A stretch of 64,000 nucleotides of DNA from Melioribacter sp. (GCA_023250955.1 JAHEZQ010000023.1:1-64000); one strand, 5' to 3'; shown: positions 26,519 through 35,427, counted from the stretch's first letter. Numbers and translations are program-made. The notes: a model not told the origin generated them from the letters alone.

Positions 26519-28177
26519 TTAGTTCCCCTTCGGATTAATGTGGTAATTAGTTGAACCCGAAGCGAGGAATTTGATCACATTATCAGTTTTAAATTTTACA
26601 GCTTGATTTCCAGTCCCCGATGTACTTAACCTAACCTTAACTCGCATATAGGCTGCATTAGAGATTTTATCAATCTCACTCTTTAAGGTTTTAACAGTTA
26701 CATTTTGAATTGTGTTTGAAGTAACATTCCCATTTGCATCAACAACTGCCCCGTTTACACTAACAACCGTATCTTGATCTGAATACTTAGGCGGGAAATA
26801 CATTAAAAAATTATTGTATTGATCGTAAAGTTTAGCTGTAAAACTAAATGATGCAGGAATACCATTTGTAATTTTTAATCCGGCGCCGAGAGAATTAACA
26901 TCTTTTATTTGTGTTCGGTCATCATTTGACAGATCAACTTTAACTGAATCGCTAAACTCACCACCGCTTAAACCAAACTCAAGCGGAAACTCCATTTTAC
27001 TATTTATTGTTACTTGATCATTCTTGTTTAGGCTTATTGTTTTATGATTTGGATTAACTGTTCCACCGATATATACTATAATTGAATCCGGGAATTGAGA
27101 AAATTTATTAAAGAAATTACTAACGCTGTCTGCGTTGAATGTAATGATCGAATCAACTTGTGAAATAATTACTCTATTCAGAGTTCTTGAGCTTAGAGAC
27201 ATCATGCTTCGCTGTCCTATTGTGTTTCGTGCTTCAATACTTCCGTCAATACTAAATTCAACATTTGCAGTTGATCTAAACCTGAGTTCTATTTTAGGAT
27301 TTTTCAAATTGATTTGCTGAAACTGCAATTTCTTTTGAATGTCTTTAACATCAAGAGAAACGGCGCTTCTGGTTTTTTCCAACACGGTTGGTTCTAATTG
27401 TCCTGTATATTCAGAGACCATAAGTTTACGGTATCTTGTTTTTATTCTTAATGATTTATCCGGCAATGTAATCTGTTGTCCGTTGCTTCCGGTTGAAGAA
27501 ATTTTAGATTCTAAACTCAACTGATTTTTTACTTTTACACCGGGTGAAATTGGAATTGAATTTACTTTAACAGTTTGCAAAGGTAAAATTTCAATTGACG
27601 TTGATAGTTGAGCAATGATTTCTCCCGATCCAGTATTTTTCAGAATTAAATTTCTAAGAGTTATTTTAACAGGCGATGGGAAATAGTTTGTAATCTCTAG
27701 ATCAATCAAACCCGATTCGATTTTTATGGATTCAAACTGACCTGCTAGACTAAAATTACCCGTTACATTTGTTTCAGGTACAGGCGGAAGAACAACTTGC
27801 ATACCGGGGCTTACTGGCGGACTGATCCACGAAAAATCAATATCGGAAGTAACTGAATCGGAATTGATGCTAATCGCTCCATTAATTCCGGGAGAATCTG
27901 ATTTCAATTTATTGCTTAATACTATCTTATCCATCTGCTTTGTATTTGAATAATAAAGCAAATTTCCGTTTGTAATATCCGTGTAATGTTGGATTGTAGA
28001 TGATTTGTTTTCGAGAATATCAAACATCGTATAACTTTTGTTAGCGATCGGAACATTTAACGAAACATCCCAATTCGGCGCTGTTGGTTCTTTTATATCG
28101 CATGATTGGATAAACGCGAAGAGTAACAGAAAAATGATCACACTATAAGTTCTTGAATGCCGTTGAAATAATTTCAT
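26519..28177 (-). CDS. Putative large lipoprotein of unknown function
   Basis: A 552-residue protein with a lipoprotein signal (hydrophobic stretch followed by lipobox FIQSC, Cys about residue 26). The mature part is rich in beta-strand-forming, Ser/Thr-rich sequence (PSVDV, SLDVKD and LKNPKIELRFRSTANVEFSIDGSI-like stretches) and shows no enzyme motif I recognise. It forms a tight pair with the barrel protein downstream. A surface or periplasmic structural role is possible, but no family is assigned. Confidence 0.65.
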   Translation of the reverse strand: MKLFQRHSRTYSVIIFLLLFAFIQSCDIKEPTAPNWDVSLNVPIANKSYTMFDILENKSSTIQHYTDITNGNLLYYSNTKQMDKIVLSNKLKSDSPGINGAISINSDSVTSDIDFSWISPPVSPGMQVVLPPVPETNVTGNFSLAGQFESIKIESGLIDLEITNYFPSPVKITLRNLILKNTGSGEIIAQLSTSIEILPLQTVKVNSIPISPGVKVKNQLSLESKISSTGSNGQQITLPDKSLRIKTRYRKLMVSEYTGQLEPTVLEKTRSAVSLDVKDIQKKLQFQQINLKNPKIELRFRSTANVEFSIDGSIEARNTIGQRSMMSLSSRTLNRVIISQVDSIITFNADSVSNFFNKFSQFPDSIIVYIGGTVNPNHKTISLNKNDQVTINSKMEFPLEFGLSGGEFSDSVKVDLSNDDRTQIKDVNSLGAGLKITNGIPASFSFTAKLYDQYNNFLMYFPPKYSDQDTVVSVNGAVVDANGNVTSNTIQNVTVKTLKSEIDKISNAAYMRVKVRLSTSGTGNQAVKFKTDNVIKFLASGSTNYHINPKGN

Positions 28178-28211
28178 TTATAATCCTTTTTGAATTAGTC
28201 AGTTAACTACT

Positions 28212-28598
28212 TTGGAAAAGTTAGATATTAATTTCTGTTTGAGCAAGGATGAAGAACACAATTCCAATCCTTCGATTGTACTTAGTAATGAGAACAGTTA
28301 TTCTAAAGCAGAAATTTTTTCTCATGCACATAAAACCTTGGGAATTGGAAAGCTGGTTGGTTATCCCACTAATGGTTCTGTTATTTCAACCGGCGGCAAA
28401 GGATTGATAGATGGTTCGTTTGTTCGTCTTCCTCTCCGGGGTTGGTTTGTAAAAGCAACAGACAAAAACGAAGAACTTGGGCCCGCGATTCCGGATATAG
28501 TTGTTGAGAATTCTGTGAACTGGATTGCAAAAGGTGTTGATGAACAACTTAAAGCGGCTTGTGATGAATTACTAAAAGAGATTGAAGCAAAGAAATAA
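28212..28598 (+). pseudogene. Remnant of an S41 (tricorn/CTP-type) protease
   Basis: A 128-codon open frame matching only the C-terminal part of S41 peptidases: SNENSYSKAEIF (the Ser-containing motif), then KTLGIGKLVGYPTNGSVISTGG, RLPLRGWF and the ending PDIVVENSVNWIAKGVDEQL. A stop (28191-28193) closes the frame upstream, and the only available start is a TTG. The preceding PDZ and first half of the protease are absent, because the divergent lipoprotein gene starts only 35 bases away. It is most likely a truncated fragment, not an active protease. Confidence 0.75.
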
Positions 28599-28720
28599 TT
28601 TAATCGGACATTTAGTCTGTGTCGAAATATTTTTCTTTCTGGATTACTCTGTATTGAAAAGAATTGATTATTTTTGACGAGCATTTTTACAAATATATTT
28701 TTCATCCGGAGGAAATACTC

Positions 28721-29020
28721 ATGGCAATTATGATTACTGATGAATGCATTTCTTGCAACGCTTGCGAAGCTGAATGTCCTAACACTGCTATCTATTCACC
28801 AGGATTGGCATACAACGTAGGTGGACAAGAATTCGCAGCTTTATCAGAAGAACACACATACATCGTTCCAGAAAAATGTACCGAGTGTGTTGGTTTTTAT
28901 GATGAACCGCAATGCATTCCTGCTTGCCCAACAGAAGCAATCGCCCCAGATCCAAATCATGTAGAAACAAAAGATCAATTAGCTGCGAAGAAAGAACATT
29001 TGGATAAAGTTGGAAGATAA
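28721..29020 (+). CDS. fdx: 2[4Fe-4S] ferredoxin, chlorobial type
   Basis: A 99-residue ferredoxin with two cluster motifs: C-x2-C-x2-C-x3-C in CISCNACEAECP and C-x2-C-x8-C-x3-C in CTECVGFYDEPQCIPACP. The longer x8 spacing in the second motif and the C-terminal extension are typical of Chlorobi-type and YfhL-type ferredoxins, which serve low-potential reactions. GGAGG lies ahead of the ATG at 28721, which also gives the family's MAIMITDECISC start. A strong terminator follows the gene, so it is likely monocistronic. Confidence 0.93.
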   Translation: MAIMITDECISCNACEAECPNTAIYSPGLAYNVGGQEFAALSEEHTYIVPEKCTECVGFYDEPQCIPACPTEAIAPDPNHVETKDQLAAKKEHLDKVGR

Positions 29021-29038
29021 CTTTTCTGTTTTTTATTT

Positions 29039-29070
29039 AAGAGGCTATCTCAAAAAGATAGCCTCTTTTT
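29039..29070 (+). terminator. Intrinsic terminator after the ferredoxin gene
   Basis: AAGAGGCTATCT (29039-29050) and AGATAGCCTCTT (29056-29067) form a 12-bp stem with a CAAAA loop, followed by TTT within a T-run to 29070. Confidence 0.9.
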
Positions 29071-29130
29071 ATTTTAAACGGAACTTAGCTTGATACACTC
29101 CTTTATAAGAATTAGCATATTTGGTTTTCA

Positions 29131-29574
29131 ATGAAACAAATAGTAATTAGTTCGCTGCTGATTCTTTTACGTATTAATTTAATTGCTCAGCAAGATTCCA
29201 CCATTCTAAAAGCAAATGAAAAAAATAAAATGGAGATTAAAGACAGTTTGAATAAAAAAACACAAATCGTACAGCAGCTTCCGCCAAGATCTCTAATTAT
29301 AAAAATGAAAGACCTTCAAAAGATTAAAGACTTAAAAGAAAATCCTTTTATTGTAATTGACGATACTTCAAATTTTTCCGCTGAAGAATTAGAAAGTGGT
29401 TTATCGGATAAAGAATTGGCGCGCTATAAGAAAAACAAAGAAGCTGTTAAACAGTTGATAAAAGCACCGCCTCCTGAAGAGGAAACTTATCCTACACTTG
29501 CTAAAATTAGAACCATATTAGGAGTAGCAAAAACAATTGGAGTTATAATTATTTTATTGTTGAGCATTCTATGA
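29131..29574 (+). CDS. Small exported protein, first of a related pair
   Basis: A 147-residue protein with a signal peptide (about 1-20) and a C-terminal hydrophobic helix (about 127-147), suggesting membrane anchoring. The middle is charged and helical. Residues 84-110 (AEELESGLSDKELARYKKNKE...) align without gaps to residues 90-116 of the next protein (QEDLNSGLSNNALMIFEQNKS...), so the two are probably diverged duplicates. I do not recognise the family. The next gene starts 4 bases before this stop (ATGA-type overlap). Confidence 0.65.
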   Translation: MKQIVISSLLILLRINLIAQQDSTILKANEKNKMEIKDSLNKKTQIVQQLPPRSLIIKMKDLQKIKDLKENPFIVIDDTSNFSAEELESGLSDKELARYKKNKEAVKQLIKAPPPEEETYPTLAKIRTILGVAKTIGVIIILLLSIL

Positions 29575-30044
29575 AGTTTTTCCTGAAGATGTTTTTTCTC
29601 GTCATTCTAACCATAGCTCAATTGTTTTCACAAACAGAACATGATACCAGTAAAATTTTAAGTAATAAAAAAATTACGACAAGCGATAAGAAACAATTAA
29701 ATGCTAAGTCTAATATTTTTGATATAGAAAGACTCAATCGTCTTGAAATTCGTCAAGATAATTTTAAGATCCCTCTAAATCTGAAAATTTATCAGAAAAT
29801 ATTTGCTGATGAAAAATTTGAGTTCTACAACTTTCAGCAGGAAGATCTTAATAGCGGACTTAGCAACAATGCGTTAATGATTTTCGAACAGAATAAATCG
29901 TTAACTAAAAGAATGCTGTCTGATATTTATGGTGAAGATATTATTGATCTTAAAAAAATATTAGAGAAATTGGGAATTACAAAAGATCAGATAGTATTGG
30001 CAGCGGCTATTCTAAAGTTCTTTTTATATACACCAATTCTTTAA
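29571..30044 (+). CDS. Small exported protein, second of a related pair
   Basis: A 157-residue protein with a signal peptide (about 1-21) and a moderately hydrophobic C-terminal helix. It shares the SGLS(D/N)xxL....NK motif region with the previous protein. ATG overlaps the TGA of the upstream gene, so the pair is translationally coupled. The PAP2 phosphatase follows after about 190 bases. Function is unknown. Such short coupled genes could encode a two-component envelope complex. Confidence 0.62.
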   Translation: MKFFLKMFFLVILTIAQLFSQTEHDTSKILSNKKITTSDKKQLNAKSNIFDIERLNRLEIRQDNFKIPLNLKIYQKIFADEKFEFYNFQQEDLNSGLSNNALMIFEQNKSLTKRMLSDIYGEDIIDLKKILEKLGITKDQIVLAAAILKFFLYTPIL

Positions 30045-30235
30045 GAAATTATTTCTAATAATTGACAACCAATACAAGATAAATATTTCTTTTTTATATA
30101 GAGTATTTATCGGATTAAATTTGCTATGCGATTCCTTTTAGAAATTCCAAAAATCTTATTGTGTAAATAACTTTTTTAGTTATATTGCCATTAATTCTTT
30201 CCGAATGGGTCTGTAAAACTATTAATAATTTAAAA

Positions 30236-31168
30236 ATGAAGCAGAAGCTTAGAGCTATATATATACTTTTTTTTATAGGTACGGTTTATCTTGTTAATTT
30301 ATCTGCACAAGAAGACCCCAGTCTATTTCTTTTCCAACTTGAAAATCATCCAATTACTCTTCAACAAAACCGATCAGTTTTAAAAATAGAAAACATGAAT
30401 ACATCTAATTGGCATGATCCTATTACAAAACTTCCTAATGATTTTTATTCTCTAGGTCAAAATGCTTTCAGTACAAATAGTATTAGAACAATTGGAGAGT
30501 TAACTATTTTGACCGGCCTTCTTATTTCAATTGATCATGAAACTATTGAACCGTTTAGATCCAACTATAAAACCTCCCCAACAATACATGAGTGGAGTAA
30601 AAACATTTCTTGGCTCGGCGGTGGTGAATTTCATTTAATCATGGCCTCAGCTTTTGGCGGAGTCGGTTTAGTCCTTGGTGATAATCGAGCAGTAAGAACT
30701 GCTTTACAAATTGTTGAAGCGGAATTGGCAACTGGAGTTACTGTTCAAATTCTAAAACGCATAAGCGGCAGAGAAAGCCCTCAATCGGCTTCACACTTTC
30801 ACGGGTTGTTTAGGCCATTTCCAAACATGAACGATTATTCAAACAATGAAACTAAATATTATTCTTTTCCTTCAGGGCACGTTTCAACTTCTGTTGCTGT
30901 GCTAACTGTAATTGCAGATAATTATCCCGAAATTTCTTGGATCAAACCTGTTGGTTACTCTGCAATTGGTTTGATAGGAATTAGTTTAGTCGCAAGAGGA
31001 TGGCATTGGTTCAGCGATTATCCTTTAGCGGTAGCTATAGGATATATGTTTGGAAAGGTTATCTCGGGCAGAAATACATTAATACAAGACGATGAGGGTA
31101 ATTCTTCCTGGTCAATTTATCCGGATTATAAAAATGGCTTGGGGGTTGGTTTCGCCTATCAGTTTTGA
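30236..31168 (+). CDS. PAP2-family phosphatase
   Basis: A 310-residue exported or membrane-linked acid phosphatase of the PAP2 superfamily. Motif 1 is KRISGRESP, the GRESP variant common in Bacteroidota. Motif 2 is FPSGHVSTS and motif 3 is ARGWHWFSDY, with the catalytic histidines in place. A signal-like segment occupies residues 1-25 of the ATG at 30236; an earlier in-frame ATG at 30185 gives an implausible leader. Likely substrates are lipid phosphates such as undecaprenyl pyrophosphate or phosphatidate. Confidence 0.82.
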   Translation: MKQKLRAIYILFFIGTVYLVNLSAQEDPSLFLFQLENHPITLQQNRSVLKIENMNTSNWHDPITKLPNDFYSLGQNAFSTNSIRTIGELTILTGLLISIDHETIEPFRSNYKTSPTIHEWSKNISWLGGGEFHLIMASAFGGVGLVLGDNRAVRTALQIVEAELATGVTVQILKRISGRESPQSASHFHGLFRPFPNMNDYSNNETKYYSFPSGHVSTSVAVLTVIADNYPEISWIKPVGYSAIGLIGISLVARGWHWFSDYPLAVAIGYMFGKVISGRNTLIQDDEGNSSWSIYPDYKNGLGVGFAYQF

Positions 31169-31480
31169 TTATTCTACTTTAAATTTCTTTTATAAAAAGT
31201 CACCGCAGTTTTAGACTTTTGTCAAAAAAAGCTAACCCTTTCTCACACTTGTGATTTATAGCTCCGACTCATTTAGAGTCACCGCAGTGACTGGGATAAT
31301 ACTCGCAAATTATAGTTGAAAATTAAAGTCAATAATTTTTGTATGTAAAAATTTAGTATCTATTTTCAATATTATTTAAAATTTTTTATTATCTCATAAA
31401 GTCTATTAAAATAATTTCACACATAAAACAGATAATCCTTATAATTGTACAAACCTTTTCAACCATAATTGAGATTTGAA
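31169..31480. other. Gene-free stretch with short direct and inverted repeats
   Basis: No open frame or RNA gene was recognised over 312 bases. The word AGTCACCGCAGT occurs twice (31198-31209 and 31277-31288). The second copy continues into the perfect palindrome AGTCAC-CGCA-GTGACT (31277-31292), and GACTC-ATTTA-GAGTC lies immediately before it. The remainder is very AT-rich and would include the promoter of the gene at 31481. Confidence 0.5.
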
Positions 31481-31975
31481 ATGCGGCTTATAGTTGCAAC
31501 TTTGATGGTTCTTATTCTGATCACTTCTTGCACGAAAGATGTTCCTGAGACAGAAAAAAAAATAAACAAAACAGCCGATGAAGATAACGCAAGAAAGACT
31601 ATCCAGAATTTTGTTGGTGCATACAATGTTAATGACTTAGAGAAAGCCATGTCATTTTTCGATTCGGACTATAAAGGTGTTATTGCCGATTCCGACAATC
31701 TTGCCGGGGCAGAGGCACTTCGTCAAGAATTAGTAAATTCACAAAAGAAATTCCCTGAAGGAAAATGGGAAATAATAATTGATGAAATAAACATTTCCGG
31801 AGAGTTTACGTACCTCATTTGCAGTGGTTCCTTTTTAATGCCTGATGTTATAGAAAAGAAGTTGAACCCGGTTTATTCAGAAAAAAGCATTAGAATATTA
31901 AAAAAACAAAAAGATGGTTCTTGGAAGATTTATAGATATGTTTCTACACCAATTTTTACTTACGATCAGAAATAA
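31481..31975 (+). CDS. NTF2/SnoaL-like lipoprotein
   Basis: A 164-residue lipoprotein with a signal and lipobox (LITSC, Cys about residue 17) followed by a charged tail and an NTF2-like/DUF4440 domain: VGAYNVNDLEKAMSFFDSDYKGVIAD, ending in GSWKIYRYVSTPIF. Such domains bind small ligands or act as non-catalytic partners. The ATG at 31481 has a GA-rich leader; an in-frame TTG at 31469 is possible. It overlaps the convergent anti-sigma gene by 20 bases, which may matter for expression. Confidence 0.75.
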   Translation: MRLIVATLMVLILITSCTKDVPETEKKINKTADEDNARKTIQNFVGAYNVNDLEKAMSFFDSDYKGVIADSDNLAGAEALRQELVNSQKKFPEGKWEIIIDEINISGEFTYLICSGSFLMPDVIEKKLNPVYSEKSIRILKKQKDGSWKIYRYVSTPIFTYDQK

Positions 31976-33191
31976 ATTTTAACTGTTCTCTGATTTCTTC
32001 CCACCATACACGAAGCATTTTTTTATCAGCTTTTAGTATATCCATTCTCGTAATATTTTCCGGCGGTGGAAAATGATTTGTTATTGTTTGGAACAATGTT
32101 TCTCTTTTTGCTTGAGAAACCTGTGGAATTATAGCAAGAAGTGTTAACATGTCCGGCTTCTGTGCAATTGCAATAATGTTATTTATAGAATAGTCGCCGC
32201 CATTATTGTAATCAAAATTTTTGATTTCCTTTATTAATGTATCCGGTGCATCAGAGCGATAAGGAGTTCCGGGTTTTTCCCCGTTTATAATATCGCAGCT
32301 ATATTTTTCACTAAGAAAATAGCTTTCATTGTTTTTTAATATCTCAGTAAAGCCGAGATCTACTGAGATTTTAGCATTCTCAAATTCATCAACAGATACA
32401 GTGAATTCTCCTCCCCGGTCAATTATAAAACCATTCTTTAGACCAATCGCAAAATCAGGTTCTAGAGAAACATTTTTGATTTTAACTAACCCCTTTTCTA
32501 ACGTAATTCTATTATCGCCATCCTTAGCTTTTTTCAAAATTATAATTGAATTCTGATATACAACAATACTTCCGATGCGTGGTATAAGGATCTCTGTTTT
32601 TGAAGAATCGCCACTTAATAAACTTTCACCTTCAGAAATTGTCCCGATGTTATTTTCCTTTCCATTAATAAGTATTCTGCCCTCTGAAGTTTTTATTTTC
32701 CACGGGGAATTATTTTTCTGTAAATCATATACCAAGTAAGCTATCGCAAGCAAAGCAAATGGAAGAAGAATTAAAATTACTCTAGACCAATTTATTCTGG
32801 ACGGAGAAGGCATTGCTTTCGAAATATCCGAAGCTATTAAAGTCATTGATAATACGCTTTTACGAAGTGCGCCGCTTGATTCCTGCATGCTTCTTTCAAG
32901 ATTTATTTGCTCTTGTTTAATTTTTTCGGGATCGGAAATAATCTTTTCTTTTAAATCTTCCTTTATGCTTCTTTCCAAAAGTTTTGACGAAAAGGCCTGG
33001 ATTATTCCATCGGGAGGTTCTACTGTATTAGTAAGATCTTTTAGTTTATCAAAAAAATTTTTCAGCTTCTTGTATTCATTAAAACATTTATCGCAAGTGC
33101 GTAAATGAATTTCAATCTCCCGTTTCATAAAGTTGTCGGAAAGTTCATCTACAAAATCATGGAGACCAATTTTTACTTCTTCGCAATTCAT
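31956..33191 (-). CDS. Zinc-finger anti-sigma factor with FecR-like periplasmic domain
   Basis: A 411-residue single-pass membrane protein. The N-terminal zf-HC2 anti-sigma domain carries C3, H29, C33 and C36 (EIHLRTCDKC). One membrane segment occupies about 137-156. The periplasmic half resembles FecR (ILINGKENNIGTISEGESLLS..., GSIVVYQNS). It should bind the ECF sigma factor encoded upstream; its start overlaps the sigma stop by 4 bases. The FecR-like half suggests control by a periplasmic or outer-membrane signal. No TonB receptor is nearby. Confidence 0.8.
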   Translation of the reverse strand: MNCEEVKIGLHDFVDELSDNFMKREIEIHLRTCDKCFNEYKKLKNFFDKLKDLTNTVEPPDGIIQAFSSKLLERSIKEDLKEKIISDPEKIKQEQINLERSMQESSGALRKSVLSMTLIASDISKAMPSPSRINWSRVILILLPFALLAIAYLVYDLQKNNSPWKIKTSEGRILINGKENNIGTISEGESLLSGDSSKTEILIPRIGSIVVYQNSIIILKKAKDGDNRITLEKGLVKIKNVSLEPDFAIGLKNGFIIDRGGEFTVSVDEFENAKISVDLGFTEILKNNESYFLSEKYSCDIINGEKPGTPYRSDAPDTLIKEIKNFDYNNGGDYSINNIIAIAQKPDMLTLLAIIPQVSQAKRETLFQTITNHFPPPENITRMDILKADKKMLRVWWEEIREQLKFISDRK

Positions 33192-33697
33192 ACTGAAATC
33201 TTATTTATCAAATATTCTCGAGTGTTAATTAACTTACTTTTTATTTCGTCTATTTCTAGATTTTCAAAAAAATTTTGAATCTCTTTGTAACTGTATCCCT
33301 CGATATCATGAAGTATAATAATAATTCTATCGTTTTTAGGAAGAGATAATATGTGGCTTTCTAAAAACTCCTGCTCCGAAGAAATTTTTATCGGTCTTTT
33401 CTTTTCTGCATAATCCGGATCTCTGTTATTTAGCATTCTAATGGAATATTCAATTGCCGTGTTTTTCATCCAAATTGAGAAAGGAATTTTCCCATTATAT
33501 TCTTTAATTCTTTCCCATGATTTTACAAATGTATGAAGTGTAACTTTTCGTGCTTCATCTACATTGGAGAGGAGGCGGTAAGAAATAGTGTATACATTCC
33601 TAAGATTAATTTCACATAAATCAATAAACGATCGTTTTCTTCCCGTTTTGGCAAGTTCGATCAGATACTCAACATAGTTTGTGTTATCAACAGTCAA
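33188..33697 (-). CDS. ECF RNA polymerase sigma factor
   Basis: A 169-residue group 4 sigma factor, a second such gene in the window and only distantly like the one at 9421-9999. Region 2 is represented by VYTISYRLLSNVDEARKVTLHTFVKSWERI and region 4 by LPKNDRIIIILHDIEGYSYKEIQNFF. The sequence is more diverged than usual (for example VDEARKVTL rather than EDAEDLTQ). The zinc-finger anti-sigma gene follows with overlapping codons, so the two form an operon. Confidence 0.85.
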   Translation of the reverse strand: MTVDNTNYVEYLIELAKTGRKRSFIDLCEINLRNVYTISYRLLSNVDEARKVTLHTFVKSWERIKEYNGKIPFSIWMKNTAIEYSIRMLNNRDPDYAEKKRPIKISSEQEFLESHILSLPKNDRIIIILHDIEGYSYKEIQNFFENLEIDEIKSKLINTREYLINKISV

Positions 33698-33984
33698 AGC
33701 GTCATCTTTTATATTATTTAATTACCATTAAAAAAACAGTTTTGTCTTGGTAAAGACAATCTTTAATTATTATACAAATATGATATAAATAAAATGACTT
33801 TCCATCAAGCGAAAATTAATATCTTATCTACAATAATCCACACAGTTTTATTTTCTAACTAAATTATAAGACGCTGTCTCTTAGTAGAATTGACTAAGTC
33901 ATTTTAGCTTATTACGTTGAAGAAACGAGTTGTTTTTTTCTTGTATTTTTTAAGTTATTTCTAAATTAAAAGAGGTTTAAAAAT

Positions 33985-34950
33985 ATGTTGAGACGGGAAA
34001 AAGATTTTAAATATTCCGACAAGCCTGAACCTCATAAAGAGCGAACACGTGAGATTTTAAGAACACACCCCGAAGTGAGAGAATTTATTGGCCGTAATCC
34101 AAAGAGTATTTATTTTATAATTTTTGTTGTCGCTTTACAAATTACAATAGCAGTTTTACTCAACGATCAAGAATGGTGGCTTGCATTAATTATTGCTTAC
34201 TTAATCGGTGCGTTTGCTAATCATGCTTTGTTTGTTTTAATACATGAATCTTCTCACAATTTAATTTTTAAAAGTAGAGCTGCCAATATGATTGCCGGAA
34301 TTATCTGCGATTTGCCGATGAGCATTCCCACTTCTATATCGTTCAGAAGTTATCATCTGAAACATCACTCGTTTCAGGGCAATTATTATCTTGATGCCGA
34401 TCTTGCAAGCAAATGGGAAGCAAAACTTATAGGAAATTCTTTTATAGGAAAGGGATTATGGCTTTTACTTTTTCCTGTATTTCAAGGATTGCGTCCGCCA
34501 AGATTAAAAGAGATTGAATTCATAAATAAGTGGACAATAGTTAATTGGATCGTTGTTTTTGGATTTGATGTCTTGCTGATTTATTTCTTTGGATGGGTTT
34601 CATTTTTATATATGATTGCTTCCCTTTTCTTTTCTATCGGTCTTCATCCGCTTGGAGCGCGCTGGATTCAAGAACATTTTTTAACTTATCCGCCGCAAGA
34701 AACATACAGTTACTATGGTCCGCTAAATGTGGTTGCTCTTAATGTCGGTTATCATAACGAACATCATGATTTTCCATCCGTTCCTTGGAATAAACTTCCT
34801 AAATTGAAAAGCACTGCACCAGAATTTTATGATACATTAATTTCACATAAATCATGGATGAAGTTGTGGCTAAAATTTTTATTCGATCCTAGTCTTTCAC
34901 TTTATTCCAGAATGGTTCGAGAAAACAGAGGAAGTATTCTTATAACTTAA
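33985..34950 (+). CDS. Membrane fatty-acid desaturase, dihydroceramide delta-4 desaturase-like
   Basis: A 321-residue di-iron membrane desaturase. The three histidine boxes are HESSH (H87, H91), HLKHH (H124, H127, H128) and HNEHH (H257, H260, H261). The N-terminal tail and the C-terminal segment with ETYSYYGPLN, NVGYHNEHHDFP and SLYSRM match, from memory, eukaryotic DEGS sphingolipid delta-4 desaturases and their N-terminal Lipid_DES region much more than typical bacterial acyl-lipid desaturases. The substrate may be a ceramide-like or other amide-linked lipid, but no sphingolipid-synthesis gene is visible here. Confidence 0.87.
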   Translation: MLRREKDFKYSDKPEPHKERTREILRTHPEVREFIGRNPKSIYFIIFVVALQITIAVLLNDQEWWLALIIAYLIGAFANHALFVLIHESSHNLIFKSRAANMIAGIICDLPMSIPTSISFRSYHLKHHSFQGNYYLDADLASKWEAKLIGNSFIGKGLWLLLFPVFQGLRPPRLKEIEFINKWTIVNWIVVFGFDVLLIYFFGWVSFLYMIASLFFSIGLHPLGARWIQEHFLTYPPQETYSYYGPLNVVALNVGYHNEHHDFPSVPWNKLPKLKSTAPEFYDTLISHKSWMKLWLKFLFDPSLSLYSRMVRENRGSILIT

Positions 34951-34977
34951 GAATAACAATACTTAGAAAGGATTAAT

Positions 34978-35427
34978 TTGAATAGATCGCTTTTAAGAAA
35001 ACTGGAATCTCTAGACAGACTACATACCGATACCAAACAGCTGTGGGGAAAAATGTCGGCTCAACATATGATTGAGCATTTAATTCTTGCAGCTAGAACT
35101 AGCAACGGTAAACTAAGTATCGGCTGCTTTAATCCGCCGGAAAAATGGCCGACATTAAAAAGATTTTTGATGAGCAGCAGACAATTACCGAAAGGATTTA
35201 TTAATCCGCTTATTGGTGAGGAGTTAATGCCTTTAGAATATGAAAATCTGGAAGAAGCAAAAATAATTTTGAAGAAAGAAGTTGAAGATTATTACAAATA
35301 CTTCGAAGAGCATCCGGACGCTTCCTTAGTTAATCCAACCTTTGGCGAACTCAATAAAAATGAATGGGATGTCTTTCATGAGAAACATTTTACGCATCAT
35401 TTCGGACAATTTGGAATAAATCAGTAA
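34978..35427 (+). CDS. DUF1569/DinB-like protein
   Basis: A 149-residue helical protein. LWGKMSAQHMIEHLILAAR and the terminal EWDVFHEKHFTHHFGQFG place it with DUF1569, a DinB-like four-helix fold with metal-binding histidines (H30 and H34 area, H at the C-terminal HFTHH). The start is a TTG at 34978 with AAGGA about 8 bases ahead; no ATG is suitably placed. It follows the desaturase by 27 bases and may share its transcript. Function is not established. Confidence 0.72.
   Translation: MNRSLLRKLESLDRLHTDTKQLWGKMSAQHMIEHLILAARTSNGKLSIGCFNPPEKWPTLKRFLMSSRQLPKGFINPLIGEELMPLEYENLEEAKIILKKEVEDYYKYFEEHPDASLVNPTFGELNKNEWDVFHEKHFTHHFGQFGINQ

Noticed and set aside
28664-28720. N-terminal extension of the ferredoxin frame
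   Set aside because: GGAGG lies directly before the ATG at 28721, and the ferredoxin family starts there.
31198-31292. Repeated AGTCACCGCAGT words as a CRISPR array
   Set aside because: Only two short copies with a 67-base gap between them, and no cas genes; not a CRISPR pattern.
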